A model generated the notes under the pieces. The model made no database searches, was not told the DNA's origin, and worked only from the letters and a program-made list of their open reading frames with translations. This document shows positions 35,331-44,261 of a stretch of 64,000 nucleotides of DNA, piece by piece (the stretch's first letter is position 1; each line of letters begins with the position of its first letter). The position numbers and the translations under genes were made by a program. Origin of the DNA: Peribacillus frigoritolerans (lineage in GTDB: Bacteria; Bacillota; Bacilli; Bacillales; DSM-1321); NCBI RefSeq assembly GCF_040250305.1, contig NZ_CP158190.1, forward strand, positions 2,636,001 to 2,700,000. Reading direction: 5' to 3'.

Positions 35331-36119
35331 ATGCAAGCATTTGATTTTACAGAAAAAGTAGCAATTGTTACCGGCGGCGGCGGGGGTATCGGTCGGGCAG
35401 CGTCTATTACACTTTCAGAAAATGGTGCCAAAGTGGTTGTTGTAGACCTTTCCGAAGAGGCTGGCATGCTAACGGTAAATAAAATCAAAGAAAAAGGCGG
35501 CGAAGCGAAATTCGTTAAAGCTGATGTTACAAAGGAAGACGATATAAAAAATTATGTTCAAAAAACGATAGATTTCTATGGGAAAATCGATATTTTCTTG
35601 AATAATGCAGGTTGGGAAGGCAAAATAATGCCGCTTATCGACTATCCTGCTGAGGTTTTCGATCAATTAATGTCAATAAATGTACGCGGTGTTTTCTTGG
35701 GCATGAAACATGTATTGCCCCATATGATTGAACAAAAAAGCGGGGCGGTCGTGAATACAGCTTCTGGAGCTGGTTTACTGGCAACGCCAAACATGGTGGC
35801 GTATGGCGCTAGTAAACATGCGGTTCTAGGAATGACGAAAACAGCTGGTGTCGAAGTTGCTCCACATGGTGTCCGGGTGAATGCCGTCTGTCCAGGTGTC
35901 GTCAACACGGCTATGATGCGGTCGATTGAAAGCGGATTTGGTCAAGGAGATTCCGCGGCAGCTGAAACGGCTAGAAAACAGTTGGAAGCAACGACTCCGG
36001 ATGGCAGGTATGCTGAGCCGCAGGAAATTGCAAATCTAATGATGTACTTAGTATCCGAACTTTCCAGCCACATTACGGGTCAAGAACTTGTAATCGACGG
36101 AGGGGCCATTTTAATCTAA
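35331..36119 (+). CDS. Short-chain dehydrogenase/reductase (SDR) 1
   Basis: A 262-residue classical SDR. It has the NAD(P)-binding TGGGGGIGR, the NNAG motif (FLNNAGWEG), Ser of NTASGAG and the active-site YGASK, plus PGVVNT. Asp in VVVDLS after the second strand favours NAD. The frame is open to 35223, but AAAGGGAG ahead of ATG 35331 sets the start. It is first of three SDRs in a row, likely controlled by the GntR protein upstream; the substrate is unknown. Confidence 0.92.
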   Translation: MQAFDFTEKVAIVTGGGGGIGRAASITLSENGAKVVVVDLSEEAGMLTVNKIKEKGGEAKFVKADVTKEDDIKNYVQKTIDFYGKIDIFLNNAGWEGKIMPLIDYPAEVFDQLMSINVRGVFLGMKHVLPHMIEQKSGAVVNTASGAGLLATPNMVAYGASKHAVLGMTKTAGVEVAPHGVRVNAVCPGVVNTAMMRSIESGFGQGDSAAAETARKQLEATTPDGRYAEPQEIANLMMYLVSELSSHITGQELVIDGGAILI

Positions 36120-36153
36120 TAAGCAACGAACTTTGTTATAGGGGGACGAATAC

Positions 36154-36906
36154 ATGAGTTTACTAGGAAAGGTCATAATAATTACAGGAGCGGGCAGCGG
36201 AATTGGGAAGGAAACGGCATATAAATTAGCTGACCAGGGAGCTATCGTCGTAGCTGCAGATTATAATGATATTGCCGCTAAAGAAACGGCAGAATCTATT
36301 CAACAAAAGGGAGGCACGGCATCTTTTGTGAAAGTGGATGTAGCTAAAGCGGAAGAAGTGGAAGCGATGGTCGAAGCTGCAATTGCCAAACATGGCACCA
36401 TCAATGGCATTTTCAACAACGCTGGAATTGGACTAGTAAAACCATTTTTGGAGATGGATCCAGAATCATACCACAGAGTAGTTGATGTTGATCAACACGG
36501 TGTTTATTATGGCATGTATTATGCAGCAAGGAAGATGGTCGAGCTTGGTGTAACAGGCGCAACGATTGTTAATACAGCCTCAATATATGGGACGATGGTT
36601 TCTATTGGCAGCTTTAATTACCATGCTGCAAAAGCAGCAGTCATCGCGATGACTAAATCCGGTGCAATTGAACTTGCGCAATATGGGATTCGCGTTGTCG
36701 GTGTTGCACCAGGTTTTATCGAAACGCCGATCATTGGTGAAGATCCAGAGTTCCTGGACAGTTTGGCACAACTTCATATGAGGAAAAAATTGATTCAGCC
36801 AGAAAAAGTTGCTGAAGTTGTAACGTTCTTGTTCTCTGAAAAAGCGGATGCCATTAATGGACAAGTCATTCCTGTTGATGATGGATTCTTAAGCTTTAAG
36901 GGCTAA
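36154..36906 (+). CDS. Short-chain dehydrogenase/reductase (SDR) 2
   Basis: A 250-residue classical SDR with TGAGSGIGK, NNAGIG, NTASIYG and active-site YHAAK; Asp in VAADYN suggests NAD. GGGGGAC precedes the ATG. It is 35 bp after SDR 1 and shares its direction, so it is co-transcribed. The closest function is a 3-oxoacyl reductase or alcohol dehydrogenase-like oxidoreductase, and the substrate is not readable. Confidence 0.92.
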   Translation: MSLLGKVIIITGAGSGIGKETAYKLADQGAIVVAADYNDIAAKETAESIQQKGGTASFVKVDVAKAEEVEAMVEAAIAKHGTINGIFNNAGIGLVKPFLEMDPESYHRVVDVDQHGVYYGMYYAARKMVELGVTGATIVNTASIYGTMVSIGSFNYHAAKAAVIAMTKSGAIELAQYGIRVVGVAPGFIETPIIGEDPEFLDSLAQLHMRKKLIQPEKVAEVVTFLFSEKADAINGQVIPVDDGFLSFKG

Positions 36907-36958
36907 TCAATATAATCAAATACAATTTCGAGATAACTTAAAAAGGGAGTTTTGACAT

Positions 36959-37744
36959 ATGAGCAAACGATTCGATGGCAAAGTTGTAATCATTACTGGG
37001 GCAGGGTCAGGTTTAGGACAAGCAGCCGCATTGGAAATGGCTAAAGAAGGGGCAAAACTTGCATTAGTTGATTTAAACGATACATCTTTGGAATCGACAA
37101 AAAAATTAATCTTGGAAATTGCACCACAATCGGAAGTGCTCCTCGTCACTGCAGATGTATCGGATGAAGAAGCAGTAAAGAACTATGTAGACCAAACAGT
37201 CAGCAAATATGGCAGAGTCGATGGATTCTATAATAATGCGGGTATCGAAGGTAAACAGGCCCCTATGGCTGAATACGATAGCAACGTTTTCAACAAAGTA
37301 ACGGACATCAATATCAATGGTGTATTCTATGGTATGAAATACATTCTGCCAATCATGAAAGAACAAGGCTCAGGGGCAGTCGTGAACGTGGCTTCTGTAG
37401 GCGGGATTCGTGCTGTGCTTAACCAAGCTGCATACGTTGCAAGTAAACATGCTGTAGCAGGCTTAACAAAGACTGCTGCCATAGAATATGGTCAATATGG
37501 TATCAGCATAAATGCCATTGCACCAGGAGTAATCTTAACAGCGATGGTAGAGGGATCATTCAGGCAAATAGGCGGAGAGAATTGGGAAGAAGCAATGGCG
37601 GATTTCGTCAGTGTGAATCCTAAGAAACGCTTCGGTAAACCTGAAGAAGTCGGCCGTTTAGTTGCCTTCCTATTATCAGGGGAATCAGAGTTCATCAACG
37701 GTGTAGTCATTCCGATTGATGGCGGACAATCTTCACAATACTAA
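36959..37744 (+). CDS. Short-chain dehydrogenase/reductase (SDR) 3
   Basis: A 261-residue classical SDR with TGAGSGLGQ, NNAGIEG, NVASVGG and active-site YVASK; Asp in ALVDLN suggests NAD. It ends the SDR cluster and is followed by a strong terminator. SDRs 1 and 3 share NNAGxEG and a GMKxxLPxM segment, so they look like closer paralogues of each other than of SDR 2. Confidence 0.92.
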   Translation: MSKRFDGKVVIITGAGSGLGQAAALEMAKEGAKLALVDLNDTSLESTKKLILEIAPQSEVLLVTADVSDEEAVKNYVDQTVSKYGRVDGFYNNAGIEGKQAPMAEYDSNVFNKVTDININGVFYGMKYILPIMKEQGSGAVVNVASVGGIRAVLNQAAYVASKHAVAGLTKTAAIEYGQYGISINAIAPGVILTAMVEGSFRQIGGENWEEAMADFVSVNPKKRFGKPEEVGRLVAFLLSGESEFINGVVIPIDGGQSSQY

Positions 37745-37750
37745 TTGAGC

Positions 37751-37779
37751 AAGGGAGTGACAGTAGGTCACTCCCTTTT
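37751..37779 (+). terminator. Intrinsic terminator of the SDR operon
   Basis: An 11-bp perfect stem, AAGGGAGTGAC with GTCACTCCCTT, has a 5-nt loop and ends in TTTT. Confidence 0.88.
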
Positions 37780-37823
37780 AATCGTATCCTTTTAGTTAAT
37801 GACCAAATGAGTTTAATTTGGAC

Positions 37824-37855
37824 AAAACGAAGTCTTTCTCGGTTTTCGTTTTTTT
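37824..37855. terminator. Second terminator hairpin
   Basis: AAAACGAA (37824-37831) pairs with TTCGTTTT (37845-37852), followed by TTT. The A run on the other side lets it also serve the minus-strand gene. Confidence 0.6.
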
Positions 37856-37962
37856 GCATATTCAAAAATCAGTTCATATGAAACTATATACGAACTTTTA
37901 GAATATGAACACATAGAAAAACGCCATATAAAGCGATTTACAAATTTTCAAGAAACCCATCG

Positions 37963-38118
37963 TTACTTTTCTTTATCGTGTAGCTTATCTTCATATTCAG
38001 TTTCCAGCATACCATACAGACCATTCATTTCTTGTTCATCTGGATCTGCCCCAAACTCGTTTCTATATTTTTTCGTTTTATCATCAAGGATTTCTTCTTT
38101 TTCATTCTTCTTGTCCAT
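37963..38118 (-). CDS. Small acidic/charged protein of unknown function
   Basis: A 51-residue highly charged protein (MDKKNEKEEILDDKTKKYRN and onward). Not recognised. A longer frame to 38169 exists, but GGAGGTGAT just before ATG 38118 fixes the start. The strong ribosome site argues that it is a real gene. Confidence 0.6.
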   Translation of the reverse strand: MDKKNEKEEILDDKTKKYRNEFGADPDEQEMNGLYGMLETEYEDKLHDKEK

Positions 38119-38348
38119 ACATATCACCTCCAACCAGTAGGGTGTCTCATAGTCAGATAAAATATGCACTGTGTGACTTTGTTCCTTTTAAGATTTTTGC
38201 GGTTAAGTTTAGAATTGAAGAAAATATATTAATTTCAATTACTGATAATCTCATTTGCAGAACATTTAATTGGGTATTCTAAATAGTTATTAGTCTTCCT
38301 ATTTGTTAAGATATAAATATATTAACTTATAGATATCGGAGAGAGAAT

Positions 38349-38999
38349 GTGAAGAAGAAGAAACGTAAGAAATCAAAGAAAGTTTTTACCATTTTTATCC
38401 TGGTTTTTGCATTTTTGCTCATTAAGGAGATTATGCAAACCCCCTATTCCGAAAATGTTACCACATCAGTAAATACGCTTGATTCTTTTGCGAACGTGAA
38501 AAAGTATAGTTCACTTCTGCGAGACGAGTTGGCTAAATACGGACTTGAGGAGCATACTTCGACATTGATTGCTTTGATGCAGCAGGAAAGCCGAGGACGG
38601 GGCGGTGACCCAATGCAGGCATCTGAGTCAGCGGGCCTTGATCCAAATACAATCACAGATCCAACGGAAAGCATTAAGTATGGAGTGAAACATTTTAAAA
38701 GGATCAATGAATATGGCAATGAAAAAGGCGTGGATTTTGCCACGATCCTTCAAGCATATAACATGGGAATTGGTTATATTGATTTCGTTGCGAATGAAGG
38801 GGGTAAGCATAATGAAGAGCTTGCAAAGAAGTTCTCCATGCTTCAGGTCGAAAAAAACCCCACGCTCTATGATTGCGGCGGTGACAAAGATAATTTTCGA
38901 TACCCATATTGCTACGGTGACTACTCATACAGTGCGAAGGTATCCAAGAACATTGAGGATCTTGCCGACAGTATATCGGCTCAAGCTGATGGTGAGTGA
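38349..38999 (+). CDS. Lysozyme-like / lytic transglycosylase-type cell-wall protein
   Basis: A 216-residue protein with a very basic N-terminus, one membrane helix (about 12-26) and an extracellular lysozyme-like domain: LIALMQQESRG holds the likely catalytic Glu, then QASESAG, QAYNMGIGYIDF and YSYSAKVSKNI. It resembles the N-terminal domain of CwlT-type enzymes without the peptidase half. The start is GTG behind GGAGAGAAT. Monocistronic, with a terminator. Confidence 0.88.
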   Translation: MKKKKRKKSKKVFTIFILVFAFLLIKEIMQTPYSENVTTSVNTLDSFANVKKYSSLLRDELAKYGLEEHTSTLIALMQQESRGRGGDPMQASESAGLDPNTITDPTESIKYGVKHFKRINEYGNEKGVDFATILQAYNMGIGYIDFVANEGGKHNEELAKKFSMLQVEKNPTLYDCGGDKDNFRYPYCYGDYSYSAKVSKNIEDLADSISAQADGE

Positions 39000-39007
39000 G
39001 GGAGAAC

Positions 39008-39039
39008 AAAAAGCCTACTGAATGAAGTAGGCTTTTTTT
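39008..39039 (+). terminator. Intrinsic terminator
   Basis: AAAAAGCCTACT pairs with AGTAGGCTTTTT around a 6-nt loop. The T run continues; it is possibly active in both directions. Confidence 0.88.
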
Positions 39040-39072
39040 CATGTTGTCGAGTTTAAAGAATCAAAGCCAATG

Positions 39073-39624
39073 TCATTTGTTGTTCAGCAATGAAAGGAGG
39101 TCTTTATGTTTAAAGAGCTTCTCGGATTCTGAAATGGTTTGTGAAAGAAGAATATCAATGGAATCAAGTAAAGAGATTAGAACTTGTTTAACATAACCAC
39201 TCTCAAATTGCTCTAATGGCACAGGTAACTCTTCCTCGTCTAAAATAAAATGTGCCCCACCCGGAAGCACCAAGATATCAATGATCAAATCCTCAAAGGA
39301 TACCAAATTATCCGCCATATATGTATTTCTTACAATATTAAAATAGGATCCTAAATAGTTTCCGTCGTTATCTCTCCAAATGTATAAATTATAAGGACGA
39401 TCTTTCCAATAATAAGCAATCGTATAACTGCCTATAGGAATGGTTAATTTTATAGGACCCGCTTTCATCGTGAACGAATCCATGATTTCATGAAAAAGCA
39501 CGACATGTTTATTTTTTGCTTTTAACAGCAAACAGTTATGTTCTACAACTATGGAGTCGTAGCGGATTTTTCTTTCTATGATTTCATCGCCATGTTGTAG
39601 TGCTGTTATAAATATATTGTCCAT
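39073..39624 (-). CDS. DUF402 family protein
   Basis: A 183-residue protein with the DUF402 core: YYWKDRPYNLYIWRDNDGNYLGSYFN is split here as YWKDRPYNLYIW and GNYLGSYFNI, followed by SFEDLIIDILVLPGG. Related proteins are nucleoside phosphatases (Ntdp-type) or RNA-binding; which one applies is not clear. Single gene, minus strand. Confidence 0.82.
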   Translation of the reverse strand: MDNIFITALQHGDEIIERKIRYDSIVVEHNCLLLKAKNKHVVLFHEIMDSFTMKAGPIKLTIPIGSYTIAYYWKDRPYNLYIWRDNDGNYLGSYFNIVRNTYMADNLVSFEDLIIDILVLPGGAHFILDEEELPVPLEQFESGYVKQVLISLLDSIDILLSQTISESEKLFKHKDLLSLLNNK

Positions 39625-39846
39625 TGTTTCTATTTCTCCCTTAAAACCATCTAGATCATTTATGATATTATACTTAAGAAAGTTTATCCTTTCTAATAGG
39701 GGCCATCGCCAGAAAAATCCGGATTTAAACTTTTAGGAAATTCAAATATCAAAACCTATTTTCACAGCTGTGAATACCGAGAAACTAGGCTTTAGTTACT
39801 TCAAAAGGAATGAATACAACTTACTAGTTAGATGTTTCTTAGGGAC

Positions 39847-40347
39847 CTATCCTATATACGCCTGCTTTAAAGTTTTAATGTCGATTTTCTTCATTTGGAG
39901 CAGCGCTTTCATTACTCTTTCCGATTTTTCAGGGGCGGAGTCATTTACCATCTCGGTTAGATTTTCAGGGACAATTTGCCATGACACACCAAATCGATCT
40001 TTCAGCCAACCGCACACTTGCGCCTTTTCATCTCCGCCTTCGGATAGTTTTTCCCAATAATAATCCACATCTTCTTGGTCCTCGCAATTGATGATAAATG
40101 ATATTGCCTCGGTGAATTTGAATTGCGGACCGCCATTTAATGCTACGAATGCTTGTCCGTCCAGTTTAAATTCCACGGTCATCACTGATCCCTCTGGCTT
40201 CCCGTGGATTTGATTTCCTGCATTTCCATAGCGAGTGATTCTTCCGATCTTAGAATTTTCGAATATGGAAGTGTAGAAATTCGCCGCCTCTTCAGCTTGT
40301 GTATCAAACCACAAGTTGGTCGTGATTTTTTGAATTTTATTTTTCAT
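39847..40347 (-). CDS. VOC superfamily protein, PhnB / 3-demethylubiquinone methyltransferase-like domain
   Basis: A 166-residue protein of the PhnB-like VOC group: NLWFDTQAEEAANFYTSIF, MTVEFKLDGQAFVALNGGP, CGWLKDRFGVSWQIVP. Despite the family name these small proteins are not methyltransferases; the role is unknown. The start has AGGAGAAAAATC before ATG. The next minus-strand gene upstream is a related VOC protein. Confidence 0.88.
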   Translation of the reverse strand: MKNKIQKITTNLWFDTQAEEAANFYTSIFENSKIGRITRYGNAGNQIHGKPEGSVMTVEFKLDGQAFVALNGGPQFKFTEAISFIINCEDQEDVDYYWEKLSEGGDEKAQVCGWLKDRFGVSWQIVPENLTEMVNDSAPEKSERVMKALLQMKKIDIKTLKQAYIG

Positions 40348-40543
40348 GATTTTTCTCCTTTATTGTTTTTCATGTTAGCCAGGAAAACGGTACCCTATTA
40401 CTATATACCATTTATCATGACCCAAGAAAATTAAGTAAGGGTTAGTGTAACGTTTTGTGTATTCTAACCCATCATTTAACTAATCCCCTTAATCCTATGC
40501 GAGTTACAATATCCTTGCCTCACGGTGATTGAAACACACAAAA

Positions 40544-40582
40544 GGATATAGAAACTTCTCACCAGTGAAAAGTCCTATATCC
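40544..40582 (-). terminator. Terminator of the second VOC gene
   Basis: GGATATAG (40544-40551) pairs with CTATATCC (40575-40582), with an inner ACTTCTCAC/GTGAAAAGT stem. On the minus strand it is followed by TTTTGTG. Confidence 0.72.
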
Positions 40583-40594
40583 AAATTTCGTTTC

Positions 40595-41008
40595 TCAGCT
40601 CTCGAAGTTAAATTGCCATTGGATCCCGAATTTATCGGTTAACTGACCGTAAATTTTACTCCAGAATGTTTCTTGGAGCTCTAGCCCAACCTTGCCGCCT
40701 TCACTTAATTTGTTAAAAATCGATTTAATTTCATCTAAATCATTACTGACATATGCCAGGCTGATATTGTTTCCTTCTACAAAAGGCATACCAGGAAAAG
40801 TATCTGAAAACATGATATTGCTTCCACTAATATTTAGCCTTGTATGCATGACTAGATCTTTCGCTTCTTCTGGAAGGGGAAATTCCGGATTAGGCGGTGT
40901 TTCCCCAAAGGTCATGATATTTGGTTGTTCCGTTCCAAAAACCTCTGCGTAGAACTCTACTGCTTGTCGACAATTCCCATTAAAATTAAGATATGCATCA
41001 ACTGACAT
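40595..41008 (-). CDS. VOC superfamily protein (PhnB-like)
   Basis: A 137-residue PhnB-type glyoxalase-fold protein (AYLNFNGNCRQAVEFYAEVF, LNISGSNIMFSDTFPG, YGQLTDKFGIQWQFNF). No catalytic function can be assigned. It has a good ribosome site (AGGAGTGAGATAA) and its own terminator. Confidence 0.88.
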   Translation of the reverse strand: MSVDAYLNFNGNCRQAVEFYAEVFGTEQPNIMTFGETPPNPEFPLPEEAKDLVMHTRLNISGSNIMFSDTFPGMPFVEGNNISLAYVSNDLDEIKSIFNKLSEGGKVGLELQETFWSKIYGQLTDKFGIQWQFNFES

Positions 41009-41070
41009 TTATCTCACTCCTATTTTCTTATTTCTTATTCATTGCTCCAAATTTATTACATGATGAATTA

Positions 41071-41538
41071 TTACCTTACGAAAAATTCCGGTGGTTCAAT
41101 TCCGAGTGTTCTGAGATAGATATACCCCTGTCCCCTATGGTGGATCTCATTTTCCAAGGCATATTGAAGTCTATCAAAGTGGCTTTGTGAGGGACCGAAA
41201 AAAGGATCCTTTTCAACCACTCCAAGCGTTTCCTCGGTCATTTCCTCCCAGAGTTTCCTTGTATCATCCCTTACTGCTTCGCATGCTGATACAAGTTCTT
41301 CTTTGGTAGAAATTCCGGCAAACGAATCTGGAAACTCCCAAACACCCAGTGCAATTCCACGCATATATGCAGTCTCAATGTTCATGATTTCTTTAACCAT
41401 CTCTGCGAAAGGGCGAAGCTTCCCGGCCGGTGTATAATGAAACAATTCTTCTTCAGGGAAAGCTTCAACCACCCGCAACGTCAAGCTCCTGTTGCCTTCC
41501 AATATATTTAAGAAACCCTCTTTCGATAGAACCACCAT
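41071..41538 (-). CDS. DinB family four-helix protein
   Basis: A 155-residue DinB-like four-helix bundle protein (metal-dependent, thiol-transferase-like superfamily). The expected His pattern is partly visible: a conserved IHHRGQ segment near the C-terminus (ENEIHHRGQGYIYLRTLGI) and a central helix with MNIETAYMRGI, where the usual His is not evident. The ATG follows AAGGAGAGTGAA. Confidence 0.85.
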   Translation of the reverse strand: MVVLSKEGFLNILEGNRSLTLRVVEAFPEEELFHYTPAGKLRPFAEMVKEIMNIETAYMRGIALGVWEFPDSFAGISTKEELVSACEAVRDDTRKLWEEMTEETLGVVEKDPFFGPSQSHFDRLQYALENEIHHRGQGYIYLRTLGIEPPEFFVR

Positions 41539-41681
41539 TTCACTCTCCTTTGAGAAATACTCTGTATAGAAGTTCTGTGAAAAATCGAAAAGTCCTGCAA
41601 ATTTCTGTATATAAAGATTGCATAGCTTTTTATATCTTCCGGTGTAGACTTATAATTAACACTTCCTTAAATAGAACAAAA

Positions 41682-42142
41682 TTGATTAAAAATGATTTAA
41701 AAGGCATTGCGAAACTAATGTATCAGGATGTTTCAAAAGATACTTGGGATCAAGAGAACCTAACAAAGAGAAATTTAGATTTCACTATTGAAAGAATTCG
41801 CTATATAGATGCCTATACGAAAAGATTATGTACTACCCAAAGGGGCAGTGAACTTTTAAAGAATCATTTTGATAATTTTGTGATAAGAATAGGTGCCTAT
41901 ATTGGAGAATTTATAAAAAGGAATATAAATCAAGATTTTAAATGGTATGAATATGATTCTGTATATCATTTTTCTGCACTTGATGGGTGAATAGGGGCAT
42001 TAAAACAGAAACGGTTCTTTCCTCCAAAAAGAGAGATAAAGTTATGGTTCCATTAACTGTGGTAGCGCAATATCTGGAAGAGAAGTCGACATATACAGAT
42101 TTTTTGGAATATGTAGAAGAAACAACTAAGCAAAATTCGTAA
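41682..42142 (+). pseudogene. Frameshifted gene of unknown family
   Basis: Two frames join into one plausible protein. Frame one runs from about 41682 (TTG) to a stop at 41988-41990 and ends YEYDSVYHFSALDG. A second frame enters at once (WVNRGIKTETVLSSKKRDK then VMVPLTVVAQYLEEKS) and ends at 42142. A one-base change near 41985 would fuse them. No family recognised. Confidence 0.5.
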
Positions 42143-42329
42143 GAGATAACAGCTTTTCTAAGCAATTGTATAGGTTTCAAAAACCTCCCTAAAAATTCAA
42201 TTTTGGTAAATATTGATTAAATCTTGCATTTATAATACGATTTAATCAGCTATATATTTCCAACCAACAGGATGCTTATACATAAATGATTCAATTAAAA
42301 ACAAAATCATCAGAAAGGGAGAGAAGCAA

Positions 42330-42710
42330 ATGATTAATAAAGTCGGTCAAATTATGTTATATGTAAATAACCAAGACGAGTCATTGAAATTTTGGACGGA
42401 AAAATTCGGTTTTAGCGTAATTTCTGAAGAAGATAATGGCCAAGGGCTAAGATGGATTGAAATAGCCCCAACAAAGGAAGCAGAAACGAGTATCATCCTG
42501 CATAATAAGGAATTCATTGCTAAAATGCAGCCTGAATTAAATCTTAATACACCTTCGTTAATGTTTTACTCGGATAATCTTGATGAATTATATAAAGACT
42601 TTTCAGAGAAGAATATCAAAGTGGGAGAGCTTGTAAATATGCCATCTGGAAGAGTTTTCAATTTTGCTGATAATGAAGATAATTACTTTGCGGTCATGGA
42701 AAAGAAGTAA
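42330..42710 (+). CDS. VOC / glyoxalase family protein
   Basis: A 126-residue single-chain VOC protein: QIMLYVNNQDESLKFWTEKF, RWIEIAPTKEAETSIILHN, FADNEDNYFAVMEK. Likely metal ligands include the C-terminal Glu-type position. It is typical of small bleomycin-resistance or glyoxalase-like proteins of unknown substrate. The ribosome site is AAAGGGAGAGAAGCAA. A bidirectional terminator follows. Confidence 0.88.
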   Translation: MINKVGQIMLYVNNQDESLKFWTEKFGFSVISEEDNGQGLRWIEIAPTKEAETSIILHNKEFIAKMQPELNLNTPSLMFYSDNLDELYKDFSEKNIKVGELVNMPSGRVFNFADNEDNYFAVMEKK

Positions 42711-42728
42711 TTCTTTTGGCTAAAGATT

Positions 42729-42763
42729 AAAAAAACATCAAAACAATTGTTTTGATGTTTTTT
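42729..42763. terminator. Bidirectional intrinsic terminator
   Basis: A perfect palindrome centred on ACAATTGT with A6 on the left and T6 on the right. It lies between convergent genes. Confidence 0.9.
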
Positions 42764-42791
42764 GATTAAACTGCGACACTTATGAAACTAT

Positions 42792-43112
42792 TCAGTCAGC
42801 AGGCCTTGGCCCAGCAGGAATTCCAGAGTTTTCTACCGTCTTGATCGGCCGAACGGTAATGTCTCCATTCACGTAAATTTGACAAGATAAACGTAAATGA
42901 TCTTCCATTCCTTTTTCCTCAAAGATTTTTTTTTCTTTATGTGTCACCTCCAAAAAATCACCTGCCAATATTTCAACTCTGCAAGTTGTACATTTAGCCT
43001 TCCCACCGCATCGGTGGAGAATATTTATACCGTTATCTTCCAATGCCAATACTAATTTTTTTCCCATTTCTACTTCAAACGTTCCTTGGTCAAATACTGT
43101 TACATTAGGCAT
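42792..43112 (-). CDS. 2Fe-2S ferredoxin (plant/adrenodoxin type)
   Basis: A 106-residue electron carrier with the cluster ligands C35, C41, C44 and C77 (RCGGKAKCTTC, then RLSCQ): CX5CX2C...C, as in adrenodoxin/plant-type ferredoxins. The TVRP near the C-terminus is common in this group. The partner is unknown. The ATG follows AGGTGGTATTAG on the minus strand. Confidence 0.92.
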   Translation of the reverse strand: MPNVTVFDQGTFEVEMGKKLVLALEDNGINILHRCGGKAKCTTCRVEILAGDFLEVTHKEKKIFEEKGMEDHLRLSCQIYVNGDITVRPIKTVENSGIPAGPRPAD

Positions 43113-43380
43113 CTAATACCACCTCTTATTATAGGATATCTATCAACAGGTCATTAATATATCTATTCTCTTACCTTGTCCATATGACATAAAAAAATGT
43201 GAAGTCACTACTGATTTCATAGTAAAGATGAATAATTAATTATCGTGAAGACAAACTTTAAGTACATTCATAATTATAAATTTAACAAAGCATATATAGA
43301 GCTAGGAAAAATAAGAAGGGTCTTTTAGAGGTAAATTAAGATTTATTGAAAAAAGAGAGTGAATAATAAAGGGGAGGTGC

Positions 43381-44007
43381 ATGCCTGTGAATAATGGCAA
43401 TTGTGATTTTTCACCAATGAAACAAATGTTAAAAGAGGATTTACGACAAGTAATATCAGCATTACAGGATAACTTAGAAGCAATGGGGGATGAAAATTAT
43501 TGTCTTCTTGGGAATTTCGAGAAAATAAAAGATAAATTTATATACATCGATATGAAAGCAGCTACATTTTATTTGAACTGTTATTTGTCACCGTTTACGG
43601 ACAAATATCCCGAGTTATCAACTTGCGTACAAAATTTGTCGAATTTGAGACATGGCGGCTTGATTGTGATTCAACGGGGAGACCCTATTGATTCATTGAT
43701 TCAACCCGGTATTTCAATAGGAGCGGAGTTAACCCATTCTTTATTGGAATCAATTTTTTTCCCTGGAAATCCACTGCATGATGGTGCCGTTTTGGTTAAT
43801 AAAAATCAGATTGTTTCCGCAGCAAATGTCCTTCCGCTTTCAGACAGATCAACAGGGGGAAAAAAACTTGGAACACGCCACCGCTCTGCATTAGGTTTAT
43901 CTGAACGAAGTGATGCCCTGGTATTGGTAGTATCAGAAGAAACAGGAAGAGTTTCATTTGCGTTAGATGGAAATCTGTACCCGATTAATACACATGGACC
44001 TATATAA
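43381..44007 (+). CDS. cdaS: Sporulation-type diadenylate cyclase CdaS
   Basis: A 208-residue DAC-domain protein that condenses two ATP into c-di-AMP. Two N-terminal helices (about 10-40) precede the DisA_N domain with the motifs GNPLHDGAVLV and GTRHRSALGLS. This length and domain order match CdaS (YojJ) of B. subtilis, a forespore-expressed enzyme whose N-terminal helices inhibit it. ATG 43381 is only three bases after GGAGG; GTG 43387 has better spacing and may be the true start. A sigma-G-like pair (TTCATAA, 17 bp, CATATAT) lies near 43268-43298, unproven. Confidence 0.9.
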   Translation: MPVNNGNCDFSPMKQMLKEDLRQVISALQDNLEAMGDENYCLLGNFEKIKDKFIYIDMKAATFYLNCYLSPFTDKYPELSTCVQNLSNLRHGGLIVIQRGDPIDSLIQPGISIGAELTHSLLESIFFPGNPLHDGAVLVNKNQIVSAANVLPLSDRSTGGKKLGTRHRSALGLSERSDALVLVVSEETGRVSFALDGNLYPINTHGPI

Positions 44008-44154
44008 AATTTTTGAGACAATTAAGTCCAATCGTGATTATAAATACCAGGTAATTCTCACCTGGTATATTCAATTGTGTAAAAAACGTAAACGCTGGCT
44101 TCCATTTTTTATTTTTCTCGGAATTACAGGTACAAAAAAGGTCATGAATTAATT

Positions 44155-44180
44155 AACCCGGTGATTTTTACCGGGTTTTT
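44155..44180 (+). terminator. Intrinsic terminator after cdaS
   Basis: AACCCGGT (44155-44162) pairs with ACCGGGTT (44170-44177), then TTT. A second perfect 9-bp hairpin (44044-44052 with 44060-44068) lies upstream without a T tract. Confidence 0.78.
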
Positions 44181-44261
44181 GGTTGCTTTTTATATAAAAA
44201 AAGGCATATGATAAATAAGGAGTCTCAATCAGAAAAGTTATAAAACGAAAGAGGATTTTAA

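Noticed and set aside
43967-44152. 61-codon frame after cdaS
   Set aside because: It overlaps the cdaS end and runs through a hairpin; the start is a TTG inside cdaS without a ribosome site.
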